Below, in pieces: positions 27,064 to 35,280 of a stretch of DNA of 49,333 nt; position 1 is the first letter of the stretch; every line of letters starts with the position of its first letter. The position numbers were made by a program, and so were the translations under genes. The notes under the pieces were generated by a model, which saw nothing but the letters and a program-made list of their open reading frames with translations, was not told the origin of the DNA and ran no database searches. This DNA comes from an uncultured Methanobrevibacter sp. (GTDB lineage Archaea > Methanobacteriota > Methanobacteria > Methanobacteriales > Methanobacteriaceae), in the NCBI GenBank assembly GCA_900314635.1, contig OMVY01000014.1:1-49333 (forward strand), read 5' to 3'.

Positions 27064-27401
27064 TTCAATCCTCCCTTAACTTGACTATTAAAATCGTTAT
27101 TAAATAGAATTTTTATCTTTGCTATGTTTTTCATAACTTAAAAATTTTGTTAAAAAAATAAATTAAAAAAATTCTCTGATATTGAATATATAAAAAAAAT
27201 AATTAAAAAATCTCTCGGAATATTGAATAATTAAAAAACCTTCCTTGATATTGAATAATTAAAAAAAATAAAAACTGATTGAAAAATACCAAACATTATA
27301 AACCTTGACAAATATAACTATATTATTATATCAAAATTATAATTATCAAAAAATTAGATTATGAATCTTATCTAGTTATTTAAAAATAAAAAGGTGTTTT
27401 A
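27064..27401. other. Divergent intergenic stretch, HAD gene and gatA
   Basis: About 340 bp of A/T-rich sequence between divergent genes. TTGAATAATTAAAAAA-like units repeat loosely (27180-27260). A TATA-like TATAACTATATTATTATATC lies near 27308-27327 upstream of gatA. No gene is seen. Confidence 0.45.
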
Positions 27402-28781
27402 ATGACAGTCCTTGAAAAATTAAATTCCATTAAAAATCAGGAAATTACTGCAAAGGAAAATGTGGAGAACTACATTAAGGTAATTGAAGAAAAAAACGAT
27501 GATATTAACTCATTCTTAGAAATCAACAAGGAAGAAGCTTTGGCAAAGGCTGAAGATATTGATGCAAGAATCAAGGCTGGAGAAGAAGTCGGAGCTCTTG
27601 CAGGCCTGGTATTCGGTATCAAGGCGAATATCAATGTGGAGGATTTCATCATATCCGCAGCTTCCAAAACCCTGGAGGACTACATAGGAAGCTATGATGC
27701 AACTGTCATCAAAAGAATAAAAGCCGAAGACGGAATCATCATCGGAATCAACAACATGGATGAATTCGCAGCAGGAAGCTCATGTGAAACCTCATACTAC
27801 GGTCCTGTAAACAACCCTGCAGCACCTGGAAGAATCCCTGGAGGCTCTTCTGGAGGAAGCGCGGCAGCTGTAGCAGCAGAGATGTGCGACATTGCAATCG
27901 GATCAGACACCGGAGGTTCAATCAGAAACCCATCCTCCCACTGTGGAGTGCTTGGATTCAAGCCTACTTATGGAGCTGTTTCAAGACAGGGACTTCTCGA
28001 CTTGTCAATGAGTCTCGACCAAATTGGTCCGATGGCAAATGACATCACTGGAATCACACTTGCATTGGACACCATTGTCGGATATGACAGAACAGAATGC
28101 ACAACATTGAAATGGGAGGCTCCGAACTTTACAGAAGTGGCTTTAAGCATTGAAGGGGAAAAGCCTCTTGAAGGCATGAAAATAGCTACTGTAAAGGAAT
28201 TCAGAGAAGTCACCGACGACACAATCAATGAAAAGATTGATGAAGCCATAGCAAAGCTCGAAGCCCTTGGTGCTGAAGTCGTGGAACTCGAGTTCGGATA
28301 CATAGATATCTGTCTTCCTACATACTACCTCATCAACTATGTGGAATTCTTCTCAGCTACAAGAAAATATGATGGAAGAAAATACGGTTCCAGAATTGAA
28401 GAGGTATGCGGAGACGAGGTATTGAGAAGAATCAAAATGGGCTCATACATTTCACAAAAGGAATTCAGCGGCAAGTATTACCAGAAAGCTCTTGAATCCC
28501 GTTCCCTCATCAGACAGGAAATCAACAAGATGCTTGAAGGGGTGGACCTGATTGTGGGACCTACAGTTCCTAAGCTGCCTCACGAAATCGGTGCAGAGCT
28601 TGACACCATGGAAATGTATGCCTACGATGTTTTAACTGTAATTGCAAACCTTGCAGGTATTCCGGCAGCAAGCATAAAGGCTGGAGAAGTAGATGGAATT
28701 CCAGTAGGTCTTCAACTGCAGGCAAAACCTCAGGATGATGCAAAAATCATAAAAGCGATGGCTGCTTTTGAAAAGGCATAA
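27402..28781 (+). CDS. gatA: Asp/Glu-tRNA amidotransferase subunit A
   Basis: GatA is the amidase subunit of GatCAB; it releases ammonia from glutamine to convert Asp-tRNA(Asn) (in archaea mostly this role, with GatDE serving Glu-tRNA(Gln)) to Asn-tRNA(Asn). The amidase triad is visible: Lys74 in VFGIKANIN, cis-Ser149 in PGGSSGGSAAA, and nucleophile Ser173 in GSDTGGSIRNPSS. Length 459 is typical. AGGTG lies six bases before the ATG. gatB and gatC are not adjacent, as is common in archaea. A T-tailed hairpin ends the unit. Confidence 0.95.
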   Translation: MTVLEKLNSIKNQEITAKENVENYIKVIEEKNDDINSFLEINKEEALAKAEDIDARIKAGEEVGALAGLVFGIKANINVEDFIISAASKTLEDYIGSYDATVIKRIKAEDGIIIGINNMDEFAAGSSCETSYYGPVNNPAAPGRIPGGSSGGSAAAVAAEMCDIAIGSDTGGSIRNPSSHCGVLGFKPTYGAVSRQGLLDLSMSLDQIGPMANDITGITLALDTIVGYDRTECTTLKWEAPNFTEVALSIEGEKPLEGMKIATVKEFREVTDDTINEKIDEAIAKLEALGAEVVELEFGYIDICLPTYYLINYVEFFSATRKYDGRKYGSRIEEVCGDEVLRRIKMGSYISQKEFSGKYYQKALESRSLIRQEINKMLEGVDLIVGPTVPKLPHEIGAELDTMEMYAYDVLTVIANLAGIPAASIKAGEVDGIPVGLQLQAKPQDDAKIIKAMAAFEKA

Positions 28782-28822
28782 AACTCAAAACTTTTGAAAA
28801 AGCATGATGAATTAGTTTTTAT

Positions 28823-28841
28823 AATAGCTGAAATAGCTATT
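28823..28841 (+). terminator. gatA terminator
   Basis: AATAGCT (28823-28829) pairs with AGCTATT (28835-28841) around a five-base loop, followed by TTCTTTTTTTATTTTATTTT, about 40 bases after the stop. Confidence 0.7.
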
Positions 28842-28906
28842 TTCTTTTTTTATTTTATTTTAATTTAATCCTATTTTCTATTTTTAAAATTTCAAGAGGT
28901 CTCGAA

Positions 28907-29593
28907 ATGACACAAAACAATTCTGATAATAATGGCAAATCTTCAAAAAATAAAAATCCGTGTAAAAATCAGATAAGAAAATTCAAAAAGCAGATAACCG
29001 AGCTTGAGGAAAGACTCGAAATCGAAGACATCAAAAGGCAGGAAGCCGAATGGAGTCTTGAAGAGAAGAAAGATGAAATCAAAGACTTGAAAAGCCAGAT
29101 AGACCTTAAAAATGTTGAAATAGATGAATTAAACCAGGATGCAAAGGAAAAGGATGAAAAGATAAGCAAATACAAGAACACTCTTCTTAAATCCAAATAT
29201 GAAAAAGAGCAGCTCGAATGGAAGATCAAGAACGAAATCAACAATGAGAAGTCAAAGTTGAAAGAGCTTGATGAACTGGATAAGAAGATAAAGGAAAAAG
29301 AAGCGATAATTGAAGACAAGCAGGACCAGATAAAGTATTTGAGAACTTTAATAGACGACTACAAGGAGCAGATAAGAAACAATACCGACTCACTGGAACT
29401 GCAGCTTAAGAAGATTTCCAAAACCTATGAGAGCCTGATAGCACAGAAGGACATGATTATTGAAAAGCAGGACAAGTTAATTGAAGACTTGTCTTCTTCC
29501 AGCAAGCAGGCGGCAAAAGCCAGTCAGGATACCATTACAAGTCTTGAACTTCAGATAGGCAATTATCGCGAAATGATTAAAAAAATGGAATGA
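28907..29593 (+). CDS. Coiled-coil protein, function unknown
   Basis: A 228-residue protein that is coiled coil almost throughout (about 22-225), rich in Lys, Glu, Asp, Gln and Ile, with no globular domain, signal peptide or membrane helix. The first 20 residues are Asn/Ser/Lys rich and disordered. GAGGT sits seven bases before the ATG. It follows gatA after a terminator, so it is probably a separate unit. It resembles the 9276-9965 protein only in being coiled coil; that one has an extra N-terminal domain. Possible structural or cytoskeletal-like role, unproven. Confidence 0.6.
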   Translation: MTQNNSDNNGKSSKNKNPCKNQIRKFKKQITELEERLEIEDIKRQEAEWSLEEKKDEIKDLKSQIDLKNVEIDELNQDAKEKDEKISKYKNTLLKSKYEKEQLEWKIKNEINNEKSKLKELDELDKKIKEKEAIIEDKQDQIKYLRTLIDDYKEQIRNNTDSLELQLKKISKTYESLIAQKDMIIEKQDKLIEDLSSSSKQAAKASQDTITSLELQIGNYREMIKKME

Positions 29594-29702
29594 ATTAATA
29601 AAAAATGTTTCAAAAAAGATGAAAAAGAATAGAATAATAGTGAATTTTAAAAATAAGAATAATTAGCATCGATACAATAATTTTAAAAAAATGACAATCC
29701 AC

Positions 29703-30086
29703 CTATAAGTCAATAGTCAATTTGACTTCATCACCATCTTCGAAACCATACTTATCCCTCAGCTTGTACTTGGCAATGAATTCAAGATAATGTTCTTCAT
29801 GAGTTGTCTTGGCGGGAAATACTATGGCTCCGGCAATATCCTCATTCAAATAAGCTTTGATGTATTTGACTGCTCCGAACCCCTCATCCGGCTGGATGAC
29901 ATTATTACAACTGTTTTTCATGAGTTGAATATCCTCAAGCTTTCCCTCATCCACAATAATATTCAAAGTTCCTGGAAATGGAGTGAATCCGCATTTTTCC
30001 ATGAATTGATTCTTGTAAAAATCCTGGCCTAAAAAGTAGGCGGCTTTTCCCAAACCAGTTGTAACAGTACCTGTAATTTCCATCAT
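29703..30086 (-). CDS. ribK: CTP-dependent archaeal riboflavin kinase
   Basis: Archaeal riboflavin kinase (DUF120 family) makes FMN from riboflavin using CTP instead of ATP. The 127-residue length is close to the characterised Methanocaldococcus enzyme. Signatures are ITGTVTTGLGKAAYFLGQ (nucleotide site), CGFTPFPGTLNIIV, and the C-terminal LRDKYGFEDGDEVKLTI. Two adjacent ATGs (30086 and 30083) follow GAGG; either is possible. Unlike many archaeal homologues, no N-terminal HTH domain is fused. It is downstream of the GpgS-like gene on the same strand, with a 60-bp gap. Confidence 0.9.
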   Translation of the reverse strand: MMEITGTVTTGLGKAAYFLGQDFYKNQFMEKCGFTPFPGTLNIIVDEGKLEDIQLMKNSCNNVIQPDEGFGAVKYIKAYLNEDIAGAIVFPAKTTHEEHYLEFIAKYKLRDKYGFEDGDEVKLTIDL

Positions 30087-30147
30087 ATATCCTCATAAAA
30101 CTATAATACCAAGCAAAAGCTTTTAAAATAAATTAAACAATCATTTT

Positions 30148-31860
30148 TCATAAACTATACAAATGAACAAAGGAATCTCTGTCTGATGTCATGAAATGCC
30201 TTATTGATGTATTGTTCCTGTCCTTGAATTCAATTGTACCATTATGGACTCCATTATCGAACTCGTAGGTTCCGTTTTCAATATCTTCATGATTGAAGCT
30301 GCATACTACCTCATCGTCAAGAGATATTGAATAAGAGGAATCATTATCGAATATTCCAACAGATGACAATACTGATTCATTATCCATGGTGAGATTGAAG
30401 AAAGTAGCATTTTCCGCTATTTGATTTACACTGAATTCCACATTTCCTTCCAGTTTTTCTTTGAGTTCAGTGAATTTAATATTGTGAATTACAACGACTT
30501 TTTCAAATATTGAAGTGATCCGGCTGTTTGCGATCACATCACCTACTGTAACATCCAATGAGTCAATCACCTCATCAGGCAGTCTGAATGTATCTCCTTC
30601 TCCATCCCTTGATGTATTTACAAGATATTTCTCTCCTCCAATAATCATGGTATCATTTGCAGTCATCTCCATCGTTCTAAGAGCATCTTGAGGAATTCTC
30701 ACAACATCGGTTTCATTATCCGGAGATGCTTCGATGGTATATGGACCTCTCACGGAAATTGTATCATGATAATTGTCTGATGAGTAGACAAGATTTCTTG
30801 AAGTGAGTTCGACTGAAACACGGCCGTCTGAAAATGTGGTGGCTGAGAGAAATGTTGAAAGCATCAATACAAGAATCAAACCGGATATGATAACAGGAAA
30901 ATGCATGTTGATAAATGACCTGAGTGAAATCCTTGCATCGCTCTTTCTTAAGATAGGTACTGATTTTCTTATGATTTGAATTATGTAGTAAATAGTCAAT
31001 ACCGCACCTATGGCGACTACAAGTCCGGCAACAATCAAAGGAATGGCTGGGACAAAGAAAAGCATGAAGAGACCTAGAATTACCAGAGACAATGACATGA
31101 TTGCCATTCTAATATAATTGCCCAATGTATCCATCATTGTGACACGGCCGTAATTGACAGCGCGGTCAATGATTGTCCTGACCACTTCATTAGCCATCTT
31201 ATTCAAATTGGCTAGAGGAGACATGTCATGATTTATCTCGCCGATGTCGACTTCGACTATCTTGATTCCATGAACATCAGCATCAAGGACGATTCCTACA
31301 TCGACTCCGTAGTCCTCCTCGAATTTGATCTTGTTCAATGCGGAACGTTTTCCTGCAAACTGGCCGCTTAAAGGCTGTTCGAAGTTGAGTTCCGGGAAAA
31401 AGAAGCTTAAAAGAGGTTTTGCTGTAAGTTCGGTGACACGGCCGCTTTCACGGGCGAATTTGGTTTTTGTAATATCCGCCTCGCCTTCGAGAATCGGACG
31501 GATCATGGTATCTATCTTGTTGGTGGACAGATTTGAAATATCCGCATCGATGAAAACGAGTATGTCCCCTTTGGAGTGCTTTACTCCTGTTTTGATAGCG
31601 GAACCTTTGCCTTGGTTGGTTATGTGTCCGATAACAGTAGCTCCAGCCTTTTCAGCCTCTTCAGTAGTTCTATCTGTTGAACCGTCGTCAACAACAATGA
31701 CTTCGTCCACATAGGACAATTTAAGTGCTGTTGATACGACCTGACCTACTGTAGGCTCTTCATTGTATGCAGGAATGATAACTGATACAGACTGCTTCTT
31801 AGGACTTGTATTTTTAAATGAAGCAAACAATAATACCATGAGCACTATTAACCAAGACAA
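30148..31860 (-). CDS. GpgS-like (GT2/GT81) glycosyltransferase with membrane anchor and external beta domain
   Basis: A 570-residue protein. An N-terminal helix (1-16) precedes a GT-A catalytic domain (about 22-240): VSVIIPAYNEEPTVGQVV, EVIVVDDGSTDRT, and DXD at 105-107 (FIDADIS). GRVTELTAKPLL, FFPEL and QPLSGQFAGKR are signatures of glucosyl-3-phosphoglycerate synthase (GT81). Three membrane helices follow (about 251-297 and 321-342). Residues 343-570 are Asn/Ser/Thr-rich beta segments, probably outside the cell, with two AbrB-like repeats (VVRIPQDALRTMEM and TFRLPDEVIDSLDV). The start is TTG, with GGTGA four bases upstream. GpgS is normally soluble, so the fusion is unusual. It may glycosylate a lipid or surface acceptor. 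Confidence 0.75.
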   Translation of the reverse strand: MSWLIVLMVLLFASFKNTSPKKQSVSVIIPAYNEEPTVGQVVSTALKLSYVDEVIVVDDGSTDRTTEEAEKAGATVIGHITNQGKGSAIKTGVKHSKGDILVFIDADISNLSTNKIDTMIRPILEGEADITKTKFARESGRVTELTAKPLLSFFFPELNFEQPLSGQFAGKRSALNKIKFEEDYGVDVGIVLDADVHGIKIVEVDIGEINHDMSPLANLNKMANEVVRTIIDRAVNYGRVTMMDTLGNYIRMAIMSLSLVILGLFMLFFVPAIPLIVAGLVVAIGAVLTIYYIIQIIRKSVPILRKSDARISLRSFINMHFPVIISGLILVLMLSTFLSATTFSDGRVSVELTSRNLVYSSDNYHDTISVRGPYTIEASPDNETDVVRIPQDALRTMEMTANDTMIIGGEKYLVNTSRDGEGDTFRLPDEVIDSLDVTVGDVIANSRITSIFEKVVVIHNIKFTELKEKLEGNVEFSVNQIAENATFFNLTMDNESVLSSVGIFDNDSSYSISLDDEVVCSFNHEDIENGTYEFDNGVHNGTIEFKDRNNTSIRHFMTSDRDSFVHLYSL

Positions 31861-32178
31861 ATTTTCACCTCTTGAACTAGATTATAAAAAATGATTATCC
31901 TTATAATATATTATCTATGTTTGTAAAGGTATATAATCATTAAGTTTTTAAACTACAGTTTCAAGGTGAGAATCTAGTTTTATTTTTCGAAAAATCATTA
32001 ATTGAAATCGACTTAAGCTTCAAATTCACGCCATAGTAAAAAACATCACAATCATTTATCGGACTTACCCTGCCATAATTATAATAAAGTTTTATGGAAT
32101 TTCAGAAAGAAAATTCTTTAATTAATAAACTATATGAAAAATAATCAATGGCAGAATAAACCATGAAACTTATTTGGC
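31861..32178. other. Intergenic stretch between the glycosyltransferase and the HEPN array
   Basis: About 320 bp with mixed composition, less A-run-rich than other gaps. No gene, hairpin or RNA was recognised. Confidence 0.4.
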
Positions 32179-32592
32179 CTATTTTAATTTATTTAATGCA
32201 TTGAAAACAAATAAAGAATCATCTTGGGATTCCAGGGCTGTTCTTTTAAAATTTTTACTTGGACTTTCGTAATCAACTTTATTACGATTTTTTCTTAAAG
32301 CTTCTAAAGCATTGCCTATGTCTAAACCAATAGTTTCATTGTTTAGTTCAATTGCATTTCTAAAAATATTTTTAGTTGCAGAATGAACCTTTCCAGACCC
32401 TGAACGTAACATCTTTTCAAATTTATCATTATAAAAAATTTTATTTTTTATCAAATAATCTCTAGCCTCGCAAAAAGCACTAAAATAAAACCTGTTGATA
32501 GCTGTCCTTAAATAAGCTTCATCATCACTTGATAGCAGAAGAGATCCTAATTCATGCAGCCAATACCAATTAAAATCATCAGACGCACTCAT
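32179..32592 (-). CDS. HEPN-domain protein, module 1 (intact)
   Basis: A 137-residue all-helical protein. Residues 27-49, centred on YLRTAINRFYFSAFCEARDYL, match the helix of HEPN domains (R.AI.RAYYA.F.AA...L), and residues 99-109, LRKNRNKVDYE, match the downstream LR..R..ADY motif. The canonical RxxxxH RNase His is replaced by the R-x-x-V-D-Y form used in several HEPN families. The ATG at 32592 is chosen because GGAGGG lies just before it; the start overlaps the end of the upstream partner gene by 14 bases. HEPN proteins are often toxins or RNases in toxin-antitoxin and defence modules. This is the only intact HEPN of three. Confidence 0.75.
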   Translation of the reverse strand: MSASDDFNWYWLHELGSLLLSSDDEAYLRTAINRFYFSAFCEARDYLIKNKIFYNDKFEKMLRSGSGKVHSATKNIFRNAIELNNETIGLDIGNALEALRKNRNKVDYESPSKNFKRTALESQDDSLFVFNALNKLK

Positions 32593-33274
32593 AACAACCC
32601 TCCCGATAGATAATTGTTTTATATAAAACATCATATTCATGTCTTTTAGCTAATTTGCGTTTGAATGGATAAAACCTGCTTGAAGAATCCCAATCAAAAC
32701 ATTTAATATAAATTCCTAAAAAATTTTCATATGTAAAATCATCTTCAACTACTTTAAGGCATATTTCAACATCTTCAGACATTATGGATTTGGATAGGGA
32801 ATAAACATCAAATAATAAATCCATCAAATCGTTGTGATTACTATATTTGTATAAAAAATAATTAACTTCCAATATATCTCCATCTGCAATATTGAAATAC
32901 GGCTTTAAAGGGCCGATATAATTATGATTTTTATAAATTTCCAAATAAAAATATTCCAAGCTTCCAGAGCCATAATGGAGAATGTATTTTAAATCTTCCT
33001 TACTATTGAAATTCCTAATAAAGCTTTTTATTTCATGAAATACTTTCTCCATTTTCCCATCTTCCAATTGTTCTATTTCAATGCAATGGTTAAAACCACT
33101 TATATTGTTTAAACTAATTTTATGCATTAAGCCATCATAATCATTTCCAAAGGAATTCATTTTACTCTTTAAATTATAAAATTCATTATTCAAATTTTCT
33201 TCATTCATCAAACCGACAAAATCATTGCCAAAATTCAAATCCATTTCATTTGTTAAATCATCTTTATTTATCAT
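32579..33274 (-). CDS. Unrecognised partner protein of the HEPN module 1
   Basis: A 231-residue acidic, aromatic-rich protein of no family I recognise. Its C-terminal two thirds (about 105-231) is homologous to the products at 33475-33837 and 34192-34737. Shared segments are LEIYKNHNYI, YFNI, NDLMDLLFDVY, ICLKVVEDDF, YENFLGIYI and KRHEYDVLYKT. The N-terminus has two copies of a short FGND(F/Y)(V/D)GLM element. It overlaps the HEPN start by 14 bases, implying translational coupling. The conserved order partner-then-HEPN suggests an antitoxin or effector-sensor role, but this is inference. The ribosome site GTGATGAT is also shared with module 3. Confidence 0.65.
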   Translation of the reverse strand: MINKDDLTNEMDLNFGNDFVGLMNEENLNNEFYNLKSKMNSFGNDYDGLMHKISLNNISGFNHCIEIEQLEDGKMEKVFHEIKSFIRNFNSKEDLKYILHYGSGSLEYFYLEIYKNHNYIGPLKPYFNIADGDILEVNYFLYKYSNHNDLMDLLFDVYSLSKSIMSEDVEICLKVVEDDFTYENFLGIYIKCFDWDSSSRFYPFKRKLAKRHEYDVLYKTIIYREGCYECV

Positions 33275-33329
33275 ATCATCACTTTTTTATCACCACTGAA
33301 CTTGTATAAAAACAAAAGCAAAATTTCGA

Positions 33330-33470
33330 ATTAAATAATCCTTAGCCTCGCAAAAGGCGCTAAAATAAAACCTGTTGATAGCTGTCCTTAAATAAGCTTC
33401 ATCATCACTGTCAAGCAGAACAGACCACAAATTCATGAAGCCAATACCAATTGAAATTATCAGAAGTCAT
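33330..33470 (-). pseudogene. HEPN gene remnant, module 2 (frameshifted and truncated)
   Basis: The minus strand from 33470 reads MTSDNFNWYWLHE, nearly the start of the other HEPN genes, then shifts frame. The segment for YLRTAINRFYFSAFCEA and KDYLIRN follows in another frame and then stops being homologous near 33330, where sequence matching the upstream region of the partner genes begins (CTTGTATAAAAACAAAAGCA). So at least one frameshift and a recombination-type 3' truncation removed the C-terminal half. It lies four bases after the module 2 partner stop, the same spacing as module 3. Confidence 0.75.
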
Positions 33471-33474
33471 GAAA

Positions 33475-33837
33475 TCACCACATAAACACATAAATTTTAT
33501 ATAAGACTCCAAGTTCGTGCCTTTGAAACAGTTCTTTTCTAAATGGGAAAAAGTTATCTACATCCTCGATATCAAGTTGGATATAAATTCCTAAAAGGTT
33601 TTCATAGTACATGTCCCCATCTACTAATCTAAGACATATGACAACATCATCAGAAATCATAGATCTAGACAAGTGATAAACATCAAGCAAAAAGTCCATC
33701 AAGTCATTGTCCTCAATGTTTTCATATATAAAGTAATTAATCATCTGTCTGTCTTCATCTCGGATGTTGAAATAGGAATCCAGGGAATTAACATAATTGT
33801 GATTTTGATAAACATCCGTACTGTCCTGCGAACACAT
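33475..33837 (-). CDS. N-terminally truncated HEPN-partner protein, module 2
   Basis: A 120-residue protein equal to the C-terminal part of the module 3 partner (NYIDALDSYFNIRDEDR region onward), with shared FNIRDEDR, NYFIYENIE, NDLMDFLLDVY and YENLLGIYIQ. About 60 N-terminal residues are missing compared with the 181-residue paralogue. AGGTGA lies four bases before the ATG, so it could still be translated from sequence fused from the upstream module. Its HEPN partner is dead, so it may be a surviving orphan antitoxin or simply decaying. It is 21 bp from the end of the module 3 HEPN remnant. Confidence 0.55.
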   Translation of the reverse strand: MCSQDSTDVYQNHNYVNSLDSYFNIRDEDRQMINYFIYENIEDNDLMDFLLDVYHLSRSMISDDVVICLRLVDGDMYYENLLGIYIQLDIEDVDNFFPFRKELFQRHELGVLYKIYVFMW

Positions 33838-33858
33838 AAATTCACCTTAAAAATATGA

Positions 33859-34187
33859 TTATAATTTTCTTAAAGTATTAAAAACAAAAGACGAAAGGTT
33901 TTCAGACTTAAGAGCGGAATATTTACTCTTCTTTTAGAACGGAATTCCTTAGAAAGTTTATAAATTTCTCTAGTAGCAGAATGAACCTCACCTGAGTTTG
34001 ATTTGAGCTCATCTTTTAATTTTTTATTGTAATAAATATTATTTCGTATTAAATAATCTCTAGCCTCGCAAAAGGCACTGAAATAAAACCTGTTGATAGC
34101 TGTCCTCAAATAAGCTTCATCATCACTTGAGAGCAGAAGAGATCCTAATTCATGCAGCCAATACCAATTGAAATTATCAGAAGCCAT
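33859..34187 (-). pseudogene. HEPN gene, module 3 (internal deletion and frameshift)
   Basis: The open frame ends at 33870 (105 aa). Residues 1-80 closely match module 1, including AYLRTAINRFYFSAFCEARDYLI. After about residue 84 the frame yields an unrelated hydrophobic tail. In another frame the minus strand reads SKYSALKSENLSSFVFNTL and then RKL with a stop at 33859-33861, matching the C-terminal SLFVFNALNKLK of module 1. The stretch carrying LRKNRNKVDYE is missing. Thus an internal deletion plus a frameshift has removed the conserved second HEPN motif. It starts four bases after the partner stop. Confidence 0.75.
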
Positions 34188-34191
34188 GGTA

Positions 34192-34737
34192 TCACCTCAT
34201 AAATATGGAAGTCTTATAAAAAACACTACGAGCATGCCTTTCATGTAGCTTGCATTCGAATACTTCAAAATCATCCAAGCCGCAGATATCTATTTGAATA
34301 TAAATTCCTAAAAGATTTTCATATAACAGGTCGCCTTCAACGAGTCTAAGGCATAATACAACATCACCGGATATCTCTAATTTAGACAATCGGCAAATAT
34401 CAAACAAGAAGTCCATCAAATCGTTGCCCTCAATGTTTTCATATATAAAATAATTAATCGCCAGCCTGTCTTCATCCCGGATGTTGAAATAGGAATCAAG
34501 GGCATCAATATAATTGTGTTTTTTATAAATCTCCAAATAAAGATCCTCCAAGTTCATGGGATCATAATCCATAGCATAATGCCTCTTATATTCCATAAAT
34601 GCCTTATTAATAGACTTTATTAAATCCTGAAAGAACTTATCCATATTTTCATCCTTGAAAGACTTGATTTTTTCAAATTTTATATCGTCATTGTTGCTCA
34701 AATTCATTTCATATACTAAATTTTCCTTGTTTAACAT
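34192..34737 (-). CDS. Unrecognised partner protein of the HEPN module 3
   Basis: A 181-residue paralogue of the 32579-33274 product, with LYLEIYKKHNYI, YFNIRDEDR, NYFIYENIEGNDLMDFLFDI, LCLRLVEGD and YENLLGIYIQ. The N-terminal segment (KFFQDLIKSINKAF, corresponding to KVFHEIKSFIRNF) is also related. No known domain is seen. Its stop codon, TGA, lies in the GAGGTGA ribosome site of the HEPN gene, which starts four bases later, so the pair is tightly coupled. It appears full length while its HEPN partner is broken. Confidence 0.65.
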   Translation of the reverse strand: MLNKENLVYEMNLSNNDDIKFEKIKSFKDENMDKFFQDLIKSINKAFMEYKRHYAMDYDPMNLEDLYLEIYKKHNYIDALDSYFNIRDEDRLAINYFIYENIEGNDLMDFLFDICRLSKLEISGDVVLCLRLVEGDLLYENLLGIYIQIDICGLDDFEVFECKLHERHARSVFYKTSIFMR

Positions 34738-35079
34738 ATCATCACTTTTTTTATCACCATAAAAACTTGTATAAAAACAAAAGCAAATTTTCGAATCAAA
34801 TAAGTAAAACTACTTTGTTTCTTTTTATTTAAATAATTTTGCTTTAAAATTAAATTTTAAGAAATATTAAGGTTTAATATAGTTAATAAATAGTAAACTA
34901 ATTATAAAATTAAAAATAAAGGCTTTTTAGTTAATATATAGTTTTACATAGTAAACCCAAAAGTAGTGCGATAAAATAAGAAAAATAAGTTTAAATAGAC
35001 AAATTTGAAAAAATAGTCAATTTAGAAATTAAAAAATAAAAAATAACCCTATTTGAAGTTAAAAAAATAAAAAAAGAAT
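34738..35079. other. Upstream region of HEPN module 3; promoter sequence shared with module 1
   Basis: CTTGTATAAAAACAAAAGCA near 34766-34785 is repeated at 33301-33320 upstream of module 1, both after a run of ATCATCACTTTTT. On the minus strand TTTTTATACAAG is a possible TATA element. The remainder is A/T-rich with no gene. Confidence 0.45.
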
Positions 35080-35100
35080 AAAAAGGTGAAAAACCTTTTT
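35080..35100. terminator. Hairpin after the purine permease region
   Basis: AAAAAGGT (35080-35087) pairs with ACCTTTTT (35093-35100) over a five-base loop. It lies about 170 bases beyond the permease stop on the minus strand and would also end any rightward transcript. Confidence 0.5.
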
Positions 35101-35137
35101 ATAAAAACTTTTCTCCATGTGAAAAAAAATCAAAGGC

Positions 35138-35280
35138 TCAAACTTTTCCGCTTGCGGAAAAGTTTGCAACTCCCCCAAGCCGTTCACACAGCAAAGGAGT
35201 TAAAAACCTTTTGATCAAACTTTTGGCCGAAGGCCAAAAAGTTTGGCCGAAGCCCCGAAAAGTTTGGTTTATAAACCGAA
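35138..35280. repeat. Cluster of hairpins sharing AAACTTTT..AAAAGTTT arms
   Basis: Two strong hairpins: AAACTTTTCCGC (35139-35150) with GCGGAAAAGTTT (35153-35164), and AAACTTTTGGCC (35217-35228) with GGCCAAAAAGTTT (35232-35244). TTTGGCCGAAGCCCCGAAAA follows, then the self-complementary CTTCGGTTTATAAACC-type palindrome at 35262-35281 overlapping the permease stop. GC-rich stems in an AT-rich genome stand out. They may be terminators or a mobile hairpin element. Confidence 0.5.
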
